Of a DNA stretch of 43,509 bases, positions 23,942 through 32,419 are shown one piece after another (the first letter of the stretch is position 1; each line of letters starts with the position of its first letter). Source of the stretch: JBDHTS01 sp044221445 (GTDB lineage: Bacteria; Pseudomonadota; Alphaproteobacteria; Micavibrionales; Micavibrionaceae); assembly GCA_044221445.1 (NCBI GenBank), contig JBGAPF010000021.1, forward strand, positions 1 through 43,509. Reading direction: 5' to 3'. The notes beneath the pieces are model-generated. The model was not told the DNA's origin, searched no databases, and saw only the letters and a list, made by a program, of their open reading frames with translations. A program made the position numbers and the translations under genes.

Positions 23942-25003
23942 ATGGGCAGGCAGGATACAGCAGACAGAAAACTTTTTCTTGAGGCGCTTTCGGGCAAGGC
24001 AGGGCATAGGCCACCTTTCTGGCTGATGCGCCAGGCGGGACGATATCTTCCTGAATACCGTGAAATACGGGCTAAGGGTAAGTCCTTTCTCGATCTGGTC
24101 TACAACCCTGAACTGGCAGCGGAAGTAACACTTCAGCCCTTGCGTCGGTTCGGCATGGATGCGGCGATCCTTTTTTCGGATATCCTTGTGGTTCCCCATG
24201 CGCTGGGACGATCCGTCCGGTTTCTGGAAGGGGAAGGGCCTAAGCTCGACCCGCTCGCGGTGGGTGAAATTCCTTTATTGCTTGCCAGTCATTTTGAAAA
24301 AACGACACAACCGGTTTATGAAACCGTTTCGGTAATCCGAGAAAAAATGAAATCGGAGGGATTTGGTTCGACCGCCCTGATCGGCTTTGCCGGAGCGCCA
24401 TGGACTGTCGCCTGTTACATGGTGGAAGGAGGAGGCAGCCGGGATTTTATCAAAACGCGGCATTGGGCCTATGCCGATCCTGAAACTTTTGGGAGACTGA
24501 TCGATGTCATTGCCCAGGCAACCATCCAGTATCTGGAGCGTCAGGTGGAGGCGGGTGCCGAGGCGTTGCAGCTCTTCGATAGCTGGGCAGGACTTCTGGA
24601 CGAAACGCAGTTCCGGCGCTGGGTCGTTGCGCCGACCAGGAAAATCATCGACGCCCTGCGCCTGTCATGCCCGAATATTCCGGTCATCGGGTTTCCACGC
24701 GGTGCGGGCACGGGATATCAGGGGTTTGTCCGCGATTCCGGTGTCACCGCAGTTTCGATCGACCAGACAGTTTCTCTTAAATGGGCCGCTTCCGTGCTCC
24801 AGCCGCACATGCCGGTACAGGGCAATCTCGATCCTGTTTGCCTGCTGACAGGTGGCCCCGCACTGGACATGGCTGCAGAGCATATTCTTGCGCAGCTGTC
24901 ACCTGCGCCCTTTATTTTCAACCTGGGGCACGGTGTCCACAAGGATACGCCGCCCGAGAATGTGTTGCGGCTTTCGTCGTTGATCAAGGGATGGCAGGTA
25001 TGA
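23942..25003 (+). CDS. hemE: Uroporphyrinogen decarboxylase
   Basis: 353 residues. The family N-terminal signature RPPFWLMRQAGRYLPEYR lies at residues 23-40, with the substrate-binding Arg residues. FSDILVVP places the catalytic Asp at 80, and IGFAGAPWTVACYMVEGGGS and NLGHGV are the other conserved blocks. It decarboxylates the four acetate side chains of uroporphyrinogen III to give coproporphyrinogen III. The start has GAGGG five bases upstream. It is the first gene of a hemE-hemH-hemJ unit, running away from the predicted origin, and its TGA overlaps the hemH ATG. Confidence 0.97.
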   Translation: MGRQDTADRKLFLEALSGKAGHRPPFWLMRQAGRYLPEYREIRAKGKSFLDLVYNPELAAEVTLQPLRRFGMDAAILFSDILVVPHALGRSVRFLEGEGPKLDPLAVGEIPLLLASHFEKTTQPVYETVSVIREKMKSEGFGSTALIGFAGAPWTVACYMVEGGGSRDFIKTRHWAYADPETFGRLIDVIAQATIQYLERQVEAGAEALQLFDSWAGLLDETQFRRWVVAPTRKIIDALRLSCPNIPVIGFPRGAGTGYQGFVRDSGVTAVSIDQTVSLKWAASVLQPHMPVQGNLDPVCLLTGGPALDMAAEHILAQLSPAPFIFNLGHGVHKDTPPENVLRLSSLIKGWQV

Positions 25004-26085
25004 ACCCAAGGACAGCCGTAATCCTTTTCAATCTCGGAGGGCCGGATGGACAGGAGACCGTAAAACCTTTCCTGTACAATTTTTTCATGGATCCGAATAT
25101 CATAGGGTTGCCATGGCCCTTGCGAAAAATACTGGCCACGCTGATTTCGAGCCGGCGAAGCAAACGCGAGGCCGGGGTCAGTTACGAGCTTCTCGGCTGG
25201 ACATCGCCTCTTTTGAAAAACAGCCAGGCGCAGGCCGACGCACTGGAGCAGGTCCTGAACGCACAAGACGGACACTATAAATGTTTCGTCTGCATGCGAT
25301 ACTGGCATCCGCGCGCCGACGATATCGTAGGGCGCGTAAAGGAATTCGATCCCGCGCGCATTCTCCTTCTACCCTTTTACCCCCAATATTCAACCGCCAC
25401 GACGCGCTCTTCGTTTCAGGACTGGGGCAGGGCGGCTAAAAAGGCGGGACTGGCGCAGCCCGTCGCGGCCGTATGCTGTTATCCTCTCAATGACGGCTTT
25501 ATCGCGGCGTCGGCGAAGCGTATCCGCGATGCTTACGTCGCGATGAGCGCGCAACTGAAGGGCGGAAGACCGCCACGCGTTCTGTTCTCGGCACACGGCC
25601 TGCCGGAAAAAACCATCCTGGCGGGTGACCCTTATCAGCAGCATTGCGAACAGACCGCGCATGCCATCGTCGAAAAATTGGATCTGCCCAGCCTCGACTG
25701 GCAGATGTGTTATCAGAGCCGTGTCGGGCCCATGAAATGGATCGGGCCGAGCACAATCGAAGCGCTGGAAAAGGCGGCCGCAGACCATGTGCCTGTTCTT
25801 GTCTATCCCCATGCTTTTGTCAGCGAGCATGTCGAGACACTGGTCGAAATTAATATCGAGTACCGCCATCTGGCGGAAAAACTGGGCGTTCCAGGGTTTC
25901 AAGGTATTGAAACAGTGGGGGCGCATGCGGATTTTATTAAAGGGCTGGCCGCGCTGGTGCAGAAAATGGACGGGCAGGGGTTGCGCAACGAAGAGCCTTG
26001 GCAGGCCTGCCACAACAAAAGTAAATGCTGCCTACGCGACCAGGAGATGATCGCCCTATACTCTTTGAAAGAACAGGCTATATAA
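25000..26085 (+). CDS. hemH: Ferrochelatase
   Basis: 361 residues from MNPRTAVILFNLGGPDG, whose ATG overlaps the hemE stop (ATGA 25000-25003); an ATG three codons earlier is possible. Conserved blocks: LLPFYPQYSTATT, VLFSAHGLPEK with metal-binding His199, CYQSRVGPMKWIGPST, and VYPHAFVSEHVETLVEI with the catalytic Glu. It inserts Fe2+ into protoporphyrin IX at the membrane surface. The C-terminus has three Cys (C337, C343, C344) in WQACHNKSKCCLRD, reminiscent of, but not identical to, the CX2CX4C end of ferrochelatases that carry a [2Fe-2S] cluster. Confidence 0.96.
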   Translation: MNPRTAVILFNLGGPDGQETVKPFLYNFFMDPNIIGLPWPLRKILATLISSRRSKREAGVSYELLGWTSPLLKNSQAQADALEQVLNAQDGHYKCFVCMRYWHPRADDIVGRVKEFDPARILLLPFYPQYSTATTRSSFQDWGRAAKKAGLAQPVAAVCCYPLNDGFIAASAKRIRDAYVAMSAQLKGGRPPRVLFSAHGLPEKTILAGDPYQQHCEQTAHAIVEKLDLPSLDWQMCYQSRVGPMKWIGPSTIEALEKAAADHVPVLVYPHAFVSEHVETLVEINIEYRHLAEKLGVPGFQGIETVGAHADFIKGLAALVQKMDGQGLRNEEPWQACHNKSKCCLRDQEMIALYSLKEQAI

Positions 26086-26116
26086 AAGCTTTAATTAACT
26101 TTGCACGGTTGAACAT

Positions 26117-26563
26117 ATGTCCGAATGGCTTCTGCAACATTATAACTGGCTGCGCGCCGTTCACATCATCGCTATCATTGCATGGATGGCGGGGCTTCTC
26201 TATTTACCGCGGCTGTTTGCTTACCATGCTGCGGCTTCCAGAGCTTCTGAATTGTCCGAGACCCTCAAAATCATGGAATCGCGCCTCTTGAGGATTATCA
26301 TGAACCCCGCGATGGGCGCGGCCTGGCTGTTCGGGTTGCTGATGATGGCCGCCAATCCCGGACTGATGCAACATGGCTGGATGCACGTAAAAATCCTGTG
26401 CGTTGTTCTGATGACCGTCCTTCATATGGTATTCAGCCGGTGGCGGCGGGATTTTGCCACCGATTCCAATACAAGGCCCGCTCGGTTCTATAAATTATGG
26501 AATGAGGCCCCAACCTTTTTGATGATCGTCATCGTAATTATGGCCGTAGCCGAACCCTTCTGA
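26117..26563 (+). CDS. hemJ: Protoporphyrinogen IX oxidase HemJ
   Basis: 148 residues with four hydrophobic helices. It contains WLRAVHIIAIIAWMAGLLYLPRLFAYH near the N-terminus (His16 is the conserved heme-ligand candidate), NPAMGAAWLFGLLMM, HVKILCVVLMTVLHMVFS and WNEAPTFLMIVIVIMAVAEP at the end, all typical of HemJ (UPF0093). It oxidises protoporphyrinogen IX to protoporphyrin IX in the inner membrane, the step before HemH. It follows hemH by 31 bases; the order hemE-hemH-hemJ-rho is usual in alphaproteobacteria. No oxygen-dependent oxidase gene is visible here. Confidence 0.95.
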   Translation: MSEWLLQHYNWLRAVHIIAIIAWMAGLLYLPRLFAYHAAASRASELSETLKIMESRLLRIIMNPAMGAAWLFGLLMMAANPGLMQHGWMHVKILCVVLMTVLHMVFSRWRRDFATDSNTRPARFYKLWNEAPTFLMIVIVIMAVAEPF

Positions 26564-26808
26564 TAATATACATAATGTAATATACAGGGTAAAAACATAA
26601 AAGATTGACTCAAACAGGCCGATTGGCTATATAGCTAATGTCTTTTATAAAAACTCCTATAATTTCGGGTTTTAAAGCAGGCCGTTGAGAGCCGCGGAGT
26701 TTTCGAACGGGAAAACGTTCGATAAGACAAATAACCCAAGTATTCTTATGGAATTGCAAGAGATTGTCTCTTTCCTCATCCCAACCCTAAATCATCCAAC
26801 GGTATTAC
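26564..26808. other. rho leader region
   Basis: 245 bases between hemJ and rho with no gene. It holds AT-rich promoter-like sequence near 26570-26660 and a perfect 7-bp hairpin TCGAACG (26703-26709) / CGTTCGA (26716-26722), loop GGAAAA. rho genes are generally autoregulated through their leaders; whether this hairpin takes part is unknown. Confidence 0.5.
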
Positions 26809-28065
26809 ATGAATCTCCAGGAATTGAAGGTACGGTCACCCGCAGAACTGCTGGCCTTCGCCGAAGAACTGGGTCTCGAAAATTGTGGCACCATGCGCAA
26901 GCAGGACATGATGTTCGCCATCCTGAAACAGCTGGCGGATCAATCGGTGCCGATTTCAGGAACGGGCGTCCTCGAAGTGTTGCAGGACGGTTTCGGTTTC
27001 CTGCGCTCACCTGAAGAAAACTATCTGCCGGGACCGGACGATATTTATGTTTCCCCCAGCCAGGTGCGGCGTTTCGGTTTGCGCACCGGCGACATCGTCG
27101 AGGGCGAGATCCGCGCCCCGAAAGATTCGGAACGGTATTTCGCGCTGCTGAAAGTCGGTTCGATCAACGGCGAAGCGCCTGAGAAAATCCGCCATCGCAT
27201 CAATTTCGACAACCTGACCCCGCTCTACCCTGATCGCAAGATCAAGCTGGAAATACCCGATCCGACCAAGAAGGGCATGACCCAGCGCATCATCGAACTG
27301 GTCTCCCCGCTTGGCTTCGGCCAGCGCGCCCTGATCGTTGCCCCGCCGCGCACCGGCAAGACGGTGATGATGCAGGATATCGCCCATTCTATCGCCGCCA
27401 ACCATCCGGAAGCCTATCTGATCGTTCTGCTGATCGACGAGCGGCCTGAGGAAGTGACGGACATGGCCCGCTCGGTCCGTGGTGAGGTTATATCTTCGAC
27501 TTTCGACGAACCGGCGACCCGCCACGTCCAGGTGGCCGAGATGGTGATGGAGAAGGCAAAACGTCTGGTTGAGCATAAGCGCGACGTTATCATCCTTCTC
27601 GACTCTATTACTCGTCTGGCGCGCGCCTACAACACGGTCGTGCCGTCGTCGGGCAAGGTCCTTACCGGCGGTGTTGATGCCAACGCGCTGCAGCGCCCTA
27701 AACGCTTCTTCGGCGCGGCGCGTAATATCGAACAGGGAGGGTCGCTGACCATTATCGCGACCGCGTTGATCGAAACTGGTTCCCGTATGGACGAGGTCAT
27801 TTTCGAAGAATTTAAGGGAACGGGCAATGCCGAAATCGTTCTGGAACGCAAGATTTCCGACAAGCGCGTCTTCCCGTCGATCGATATACAGAAATCCGGA
27901 ACGCGGAAAGAAGAACTTCTGGTGGACCGCGCCGTCCTCAATAAGATGTGGATGCTGCGTCGCGTCCTGAGCCAGATGGGTACGGTCGACGCGGTCGAGT
28001 TCCTGCTGGACAAAATGAAAGACACAAAATCAAACGACGATTTCTTCCAGCGCATGAACCAGTAA
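26809..28065 (+). CDS. rho: Transcription termination factor Rho
   Basis: 418 residues, the standard length. The N-terminal helical bundle begins MNLQELKVRSPAELLAFAEE, the cold-shock-like RNA-binding domain includes GVLEVLQDGFGFLRS and DIYVSPSQVRRFGLRTGD, and the RecA-like motor has APPRTGKT (Walker A) and IILLDSITRLARAYN (Walker B and Q-loop region). GGVDANALQRPKRFFGAARNIE is fully conserved. The hexameric ATP-dependent RNA translocase ends transcription. A strong intrinsic terminator follows at 28088. Confidence 0.98.
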   Translation: MNLQELKVRSPAELLAFAEELGLENCGTMRKQDMMFAILKQLADQSVPISGTGVLEVLQDGFGFLRSPEENYLPGPDDIYVSPSQVRRFGLRTGDIVEGEIRAPKDSERYFALLKVGSINGEAPEKIRHRINFDNLTPLYPDRKIKLEIPDPTKKGMTQRIIELVSPLGFGQRALIVAPPRTGKTVMMQDIAHSIAANHPEAYLIVLLIDERPEEVTDMARSVRGEVISSTFDEPATRHVQVAEMVMEKAKRLVEHKRDVIILLDSITRLARAYNTVVPSSGKVLTGGVDANALQRPKRFFGAARNIEQGGSLTIIATALIETGSRMDEVIFEEFKGTGNAEIVLERKISDKRVFPSIDIQKSGTRKEELLVDRAVLNKMWMLRRVLSQMGTVDAVEFLLDKMKDTKSNDDFFQRMNQ

Positions 28066-28087
28066 TCCGGATTTTCGTACAGACATT

Positions 28088-28120
28088 AAAAAAGGAGCAA
28101 ATTGGATTTGCTCCTTTTTT
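28088..28120. terminator. Bidirectional intrinsic terminator between rho and the T4BSS cluster
   Basis: Perfect 15-bp inverted repeat, AAAAAAGGAGCAAAT (28088-28102) and its complement (28106-28120), loop TGG. T-runs occur on both strands, so it can end both rho (rightward) and the leftward secretion cluster, whose last stop is at 28142. Confidence 0.93.
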
Positions 28121-28141
28121 GTTGGTTCTGTCGAATGGCGA

Positions 28142-29830
28142 TCAGTTGACCGCCGTGTTGTAGTCCTTGATGATCAGGGTCGCAGGAGTACGGCTATCGC
28201 CTGTGTGAAGGTTGCCGACAGGGCGTTGCGAGGCATCGTCATAAGCCATGAGCACTGCGCGAACGGCATCGGTGAAACTGGCCTTGGCTTCGATGTCCTT
28301 CGGCAGCTTGTAATCGGACAGACCGGTCCAGTACAGTTCGACCCCTGCATCCTTGCACCATTTCTGCAGGACCGATTTAAGACTCTGGCCTTCCGTGGCC
28401 TTCCATTCATGAGCGATGGCAATGCCGGTGGGCGTATCCGTATCGGACGCTGTTTCGACCGATGGAACAGAAGACGCTTCCGGGGGAAGAGCGGCCATTA
28501 TCTGGGGTTCTGGCGCAGGGGGCGGCGGAGCTTCTGCAACAGGCTCCTGGATTTCCGCTTTATCCGCAGTATCCTCGGCCACTTCGGTTATGTCTGCGGC
28601 AGCATCTCCAACATGGTTTGTGGATTCTGCGTCGGCCGAAACCTTGTTCGCAGCTTCCACCTTGGCAGCCTCGGCATCGGTTGCAGCGATCGCTTCTGAA
28701 TCCGCCACGACCGTTTTTCCCATTGTCTGAGGCTCTACGGTGGAGGGTTCGGTCTGCGCCGGTGCATTCTCCGCTACCGGAAAGGTCTCTACAGGCGGAT
28801 GATCGGGTTTCTGGCGATGCGGATAAGATTGTGATCCATCGCTTCCCCCAGATGCCTCTATTTGTTTCGGAGCAGCATAAATGTATGTGTCAGGTTCGGT
28901 GCCGCTGCTTTGTTCAGTGCCGTCCATGACAGGCGCCGGTATCGCAGCCATGTCGGTTTTGGGCGCTAGTTCAGGTTCCGGCACGGATGTGTGGATGGGA
29001 TCCTGCGCCGTTGTCACCGAGATATCCGAAGGGACGACAATTTTCTTTTCCTCAGGGACAGGGGCTGCCGCCGTGATGACAGGCAAGGTTACAGGCGGCT
29101 GTGCCGGCGAAACAGGGGTCGCCATCGGTGCGGCCGCCGCTTGAGGCTGCGGCTCAACCGGGGCTGTAGCTGGCATGGGGGCCTGCACAGGCATGACCCT
29201 GACAGTCCGGTCAACAACAGAAGCCTTCAGGCCATAATGGCTGAGCGTTCCATCCAGCGTGTCCTGCCAGGGGCGTCCGCCGTCCCAGTCGATGCGCAGG
29301 CCGGCATTGACGCCGTTGTCGAAAGAGTATGCGTAATCGGCCGGGACAATCTGGCGCATTGCCAGGACGAGGGGCATATCACGTCCGAAACCTGTCACGA
29401 CCGCCTGGTTTGCAAGGGTGGGAGCGGCAGGCGTTGCCGCAGTCTGAAGCGGCTGGGGGGTTATCATAGGCATGGGTGATGAGGCAGCCTGAGGGGCTGG
29501 AGGCGCGGTCACTGGCATCAAAGATGGTTGTGCGGGTGCTGGCTCTGCCGTCATCGGCGCGGAGGCAGCGATTTCAGGCGCTGCCACGAAGGGCTGCGGT
29601 GCAGGAGGCGGGGGCATTTCAGATAAAGGTGCCTGGTCTACAGCCGGCGCCGGCACCGCAGGAGCAGCAGCAGGCGCCGCATCTCGTATTTCGGGTGCTG
29701 CGGGCTGGCGCGGTGCTGGCTTCCATTCAAAGCCTGCATAAGCTACCCCGGTCGGAACGGCCACGGTTATCAGAAGGGCGGCCATAGTTGTGCGAATTGC
29801 CTTGCCGGGGGTCTTTGCCATCTTTTTCAT
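28142..29830 (-). CDS. TcpQ/PilL-like domain protein of the type IVB cluster
   Basis: 562 residues with a signal peptide (about 1-32, VPTGVAYA). A Pro/Ala-rich linker leads to a small domain near residues 145-215 (GFGRDMPLVLAMRQIVPADYAYSF, then a DW...W..TLDGTL pattern), as in PilL N-terminal/TcpQ-like proteins. A very long low-complexity acidic and Pro-rich linker follows, then a second TcpQ-type domain at about 475-555 (EGQSLKSVLQKWCKDAGVEL, SFTDAVRAVL). TcpQ/PilL proteins are periplasmic parts of type IV pilus or type IVB secretion outer-membrane complexes. The linker could span the periplasm. It is last in the leftward dot-like cluster, after icmT. Confidence 0.75.
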   Translation of the reverse strand: MKKMAKTPGKAIRTTMAALLITVAVPTGVAYAGFEWKPAPRQPAAPEIRDAAPAAAPAVPAPAVDQAPLSEMPPPPAPQPFVAAPEIAASAPMTAEPAPAQPSLMPVTAPPAPQAASSPMPMITPQPLQTAATPAAPTLANQAVVTGFGRDMPLVLAMRQIVPADYAYSFDNGVNAGLRIDWDGGRPWQDTLDGTLSHYGLKASVVDRTVRVMPVQAPMPATAPVEPQPQAAAAPMATPVSPAQPPVTLPVITAAAPVPEEKKIVVPSDISVTTAQDPIHTSVPEPELAPKTDMAAIPAPVMDGTEQSSGTEPDTYIYAAPKQIEASGGSDGSQSYPHRQKPDHPPVETFPVAENAPAQTEPSTVEPQTMGKTVVADSEAIAATDAEAAKVEAANKVSADAESTNHVGDAAADITEVAEDTADKAEIQEPVAEAPPPPAPEPQIMAALPPEASSVPSVETASDTDTPTGIAIAHEWKATEGQSLKSVLQKWCKDAGVELYWTGLSDYKLPKDIEAKASFTDAVRAVLMAYDDASQRPVGNLHTGDSRTPATLIIKDYNTAVN

Positions 29831-29964
29831 CCTGTGCTGGGTTGCGCCTTCCGCTGCGGTTTATCCGCCAGATGAAGGATTTCCCGAACATTAGAACGCT
29901 CGCCATGAAATGACAAGGGTTAGGGGAAAAATCTATGGAGGCTTCTAGAGGAAAGAAGGCGGTC

Positions 29965-30264
29965 TTATCCGTAATCGATATTGCGCCGGTGGCGGTAAGA
30001 CAGCCAGCCCGGACGCGAATTTCCAATCATCCAGACCCTCATGGAGCGCAAAGCGGCAGGAAAGGTCAGACCTTTTTTTTCAAAATACTTGAAGACCAGC
30101 GTGATCAGTATAGTCAAAATGATAGAGATAGGCCGCAGGTAAACGAGCAGGATCATAAAGGGAAGGGCAGCCCGCGCATCAAGATTGAAAAACCGCACCG
30201 GGCGCATGGAATTGCGCCAGTGCCAGTTCGCTTTCTCGATCTGGGTATCTTCTGCGGCGCCCAT
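29965..30264 (-). CDS. icmT: IcmT/TraK-family small membrane protein
   Basis: 99 residues, close to the usual length. The family pattern is clear: HWRNSMRPVRFFNLDARAALPFMILL, one or two hydrophobic helices (30-62), then FEKKGLTFPAALRSMRVWMIG and an Arg-rich end. A good AGGAG site lies 9 bases upstream of the ATG. IcmT is an inner-membrane component of Dot/Icm and IncI-type type IVB systems. It stands between dotB and the TcpQ-like gene, a grouping unlike Legionella, where icmT is far from dotDCB. Confidence 0.85.
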   Translation of the reverse strand: MGAAEDTQIEKANWHWRNSMRPVRFFNLDARAALPFMILLVYLRPISIILTILITLVFKYFEKKGLTFPAALRSMRVWMIGNSRPGWLSYRHRRNIDYG

Positions 30265-30356
30265 AGCAGCGTGCTCCTGAAAGTTTCTATCTTGTCAGTG
30301 TACATGATTTTCAGGCTGAAAAGCCAATGATAACATCTGTGGCATAAAGACAGGGC

Positions 30357-31520
30357 TTATCCGCCGCTCGATGTGCTGGACGCCAACAGGAGATATGACC
30401 GCCGTTCTATCTGTCCGGCCTCGAAGGCAATGCGCGCGGAATCGCTCATGGTACGGCCGTAAAGCGGAATCAGGCGCTGCAGGTTGGCCCCCCATTCCTT
30501 AAAGTCCATATCCAGAAGCCTTTCGCGCACATCGCTCGGAAATACCATCCACTCGCGGATACCCATCCGTCCGCCATTGATTTTCGGGACAAGCGCCTGG
30601 GTCACGATAAGGCGTACGGTTTCCATCAGCGCATAGGCGCGTTCGGCGCGTTCGTTTGCATCGAAAGTCGAGATCATCCGCTGAATCGTTGCCGCGACGC
30701 CTGTCGTATGCGTTGTGGTATAGACAGCGTGGCCGGTCTGGGCAGCCTCGATCGAGGCCGAAATCGTCTCCCGATCGCGCGACTCGCCGACAAGAATCAC
30801 TTCCGGTTTACGGCGCAGCGCGTTACGGACCCCACGCGCGAAATCGGGAAGATGGCGCGGTATTTCAGTTTGAGATACCAGAGATCGTGGACTCTTGATG
30901 ACGTCGTACACATATTCGATAGGCGCTTCATAGGTCAGCATTTTACCGCAACCATGCGGACGTTCCAGGAGCATGCGGTTGCCAGCGGCCAGAAGGGTCG
31001 TTTTCCCCGATCCCGTCGGACCGGTGATGATAACAAGGCCTTGGCGCGGTGCCCACGCATTGATGATCTGTTCCTCGATGTTGAGGTCTTTCATGCTGGG
31101 CGGCGCGCTTGGAAGCACCCGCATCGTGATCTGTGCGGCATCACGGCCTTTGGAAAGGATAGGCGTTATATTCACGCGAAAACGGATGCGGGTGTAGCGG
31201 TCGGGCCGGATCTCGTAGGAAAGATCGAGGTCTGTGCCCGAGGCCAGTCTGGCCTGCGCTTCCGCACCGTAGATCTTATGCAGAAAGGCGGACATGTCCG
31301 CCGCGTCCAGAGAGCGGTATGAGGCAGGATAAAGCGTGCCGTCAATTTCCTGATAGCCTGGGCGGTCCGACTGGATCGTAATGTCCGATGCCCGTTTCTT
31401 GACGCACCATAATAAAAAAGGGTCGACATGATCTTCGTTAAAACGGCCTGGTTCCTCAGGCCATGTTTCGCCCTTGTTTTCCTTGCCTTTAAGAAGGCTT
31501 ATCGGTTTGCGGGCTTCCAT
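30357..31520 (-). CDS. dotB: Type IVB secretion ATPase DotB/TraJ (PilT-like)
   Basis: 387 residues. Walker A GPTGSGKT at 157-164, the Asp-box region MLTYEAPIEYVYD, Walker B-type VILVGESRDRETI, and the His-box TTHTTG as in PilT/DotB motors. The N-terminal PAS-like part contains RASDITIQSDRPGYQEIDG, typical of DotB. It is a cytoplasmic hexameric ATPase that energises the secretion channel at the inner membrane. Its ATG lies 22 bases inside the end of dotC, so translation is coupled. Confidence 0.93.
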   Translation of the reverse strand: MEARKPISLLKGKENKGETWPEEPGRFNEDHVDPFLLWCVKKRASDITIQSDRPGYQEIDGTLYPASYRSLDAADMSAFLHKIYGAEAQARLASGTDLDLSYEIRPDRYTRIRFRVNITPILSKGRDAAQITMRVLPSAPPSMKDLNIEEQIINAWAPRQGLVIITGPTGSGKTTLLAAGNRMLLERPHGCGKMLTYEAPIEYVYDVIKSPRSLVSQTEIPRHLPDFARGVRNALRRKPEVILVGESRDRETISASIEAAQTGHAVYTTTHTTGVAATIQRMISTFDANERAERAYALMETVRLIVTQALVPKINGGRMGIREWMVFPSDVRERLLDMDFKEWGANLQRLIPLYGRTMSDSARIAFEAGQIERRSYLLLASSTSSGG

Positions 31521-32413
31521 GTCCGGGTTCCTGTGTTGAGTTCAGGCATACCGGTGATACGCACTTCGCGGTCGCCGACACGCATGGTCTGGCCGTCGCC
31601 GGTCACGCCACGGTCTGTCTGGACAGCGTAAGGAGGTGATACCATGGATTGGGCCAGCAGCATACGATAGCGGATCATACCGCGGAAATCTGCCGTCAGC
31701 TGGTTGAGGTCATCCTGGAAAATGTCATCGGCCTGTTCTATGCCCTGTTTCCATCCTTCGCGCACCCATTTTACCCACTGCTCCCGCTCCTTGTCATTAG
31801 AGGGGCGCAGGATATCGGGCGGCGGCGCCACTTCGCCCCATTCACGCTCGATATAGTTGCGCCAGTTGCGGGACGTGCTGACGATCTTGGCGTTTTTATT
31901 GATGCCGTAGATTCGGTCGGCGACAGCCGCGCCTGTGCCACTGGTCTCGATCAGAAGGGCATTATCCTGTTCCGAAATGATCGGCGGTTCGATCATCAGG
32001 CCGGAGGGCGCCGCAATCAGCAAGGCGCGGAAATCGAATACCTTGTCGAGATAAGGGACGCGGTTATCGATTTCCTTGCGGATATTATATGTACGCCAGG
32101 CAAGGCCGCCTCTTGCCCCGTAGGAAAGGGCGGCCTGCTTGATCGAGTCGAAGCGAATATTGACCGGGAGGCCTGAATCCTCAATGGCAAAAACCGGGTT
32201 ATCATTCTCGATATTCTCAAGAGACTCAAGCGAGGGTGGCGGTTCCGGTTCTATAGAATCTTCCTGGGGATCGAGATAATCGATGCCCGCAAGACCTGCA
32301 TGCATGTTATTGGCGGCCTGCGCATAGGCAGCCTGTCCGAAACCTGTACCGGCAAGGCCTGCAAGAAGGGCTGCCATCGGCAATGTCAAACGCCAGGCGG
32401 ACAGAGCTTTCAC
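31499..32413 (-). CDS. dotC: DotC/TraI-family outer-membrane complex protein
   Basis: 304 residues. The family core is clear: IRFDSIKQAALSYGARGGLAWRTYNI, FDFRALLIAAPSGLMIEPPII and the end part FRGMIRYRMLLAQSMVSPPY with DREVRITGMPE. A signal peptide precedes it (about 1-32, GFGQAAYAQA). In Legionella DotC is a lipoprotein of the outer-membrane DotC-DotD-DotH complex; here no Cys lies at the cleavage site, so it is probably a soluble or otherwise anchored periplasmic protein. It lies 6 bases after dotD and overlaps dotB. Confidence 0.92.
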   Translation of the reverse strand: MKALSAWRLTLPMAALLAGLAGTGFGQAAYAQAANNMHAGLAGIDYLDPQEDSIEPEPPPSLESLENIENDNPVFAIEDSGLPVNIRFDSIKQAALSYGARGGLAWRTYNIRKEIDNRVPYLDKVFDFRALLIAAPSGLMIEPPIISEQDNALLIETSGTGAAVADRIYGINKNAKIVSTSRNWRNYIEREWGEVAPPPDILRPSNDKEREQWVKWVREGWKQGIEQADDIFQDDLNQLTADFRGMIRYRMLLAQSMVSPPYAVQTDRGVTGDGQTMRVGDREVRITGMPELNTGTRTWKPANR

Positions 32414-32419
32414 GAGACC

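Noticed and set aside
23793..24026. 77-codon frame crossing from the predicted origin into hemE
   Set aside because: It overlaps the certain start of hemE in another frame and has no family similarity.
24781..24999. N-terminal extension of hemH
   Set aside because: It overlaps hemE in another frame; the conserved start is MNPRTAV at 25000.
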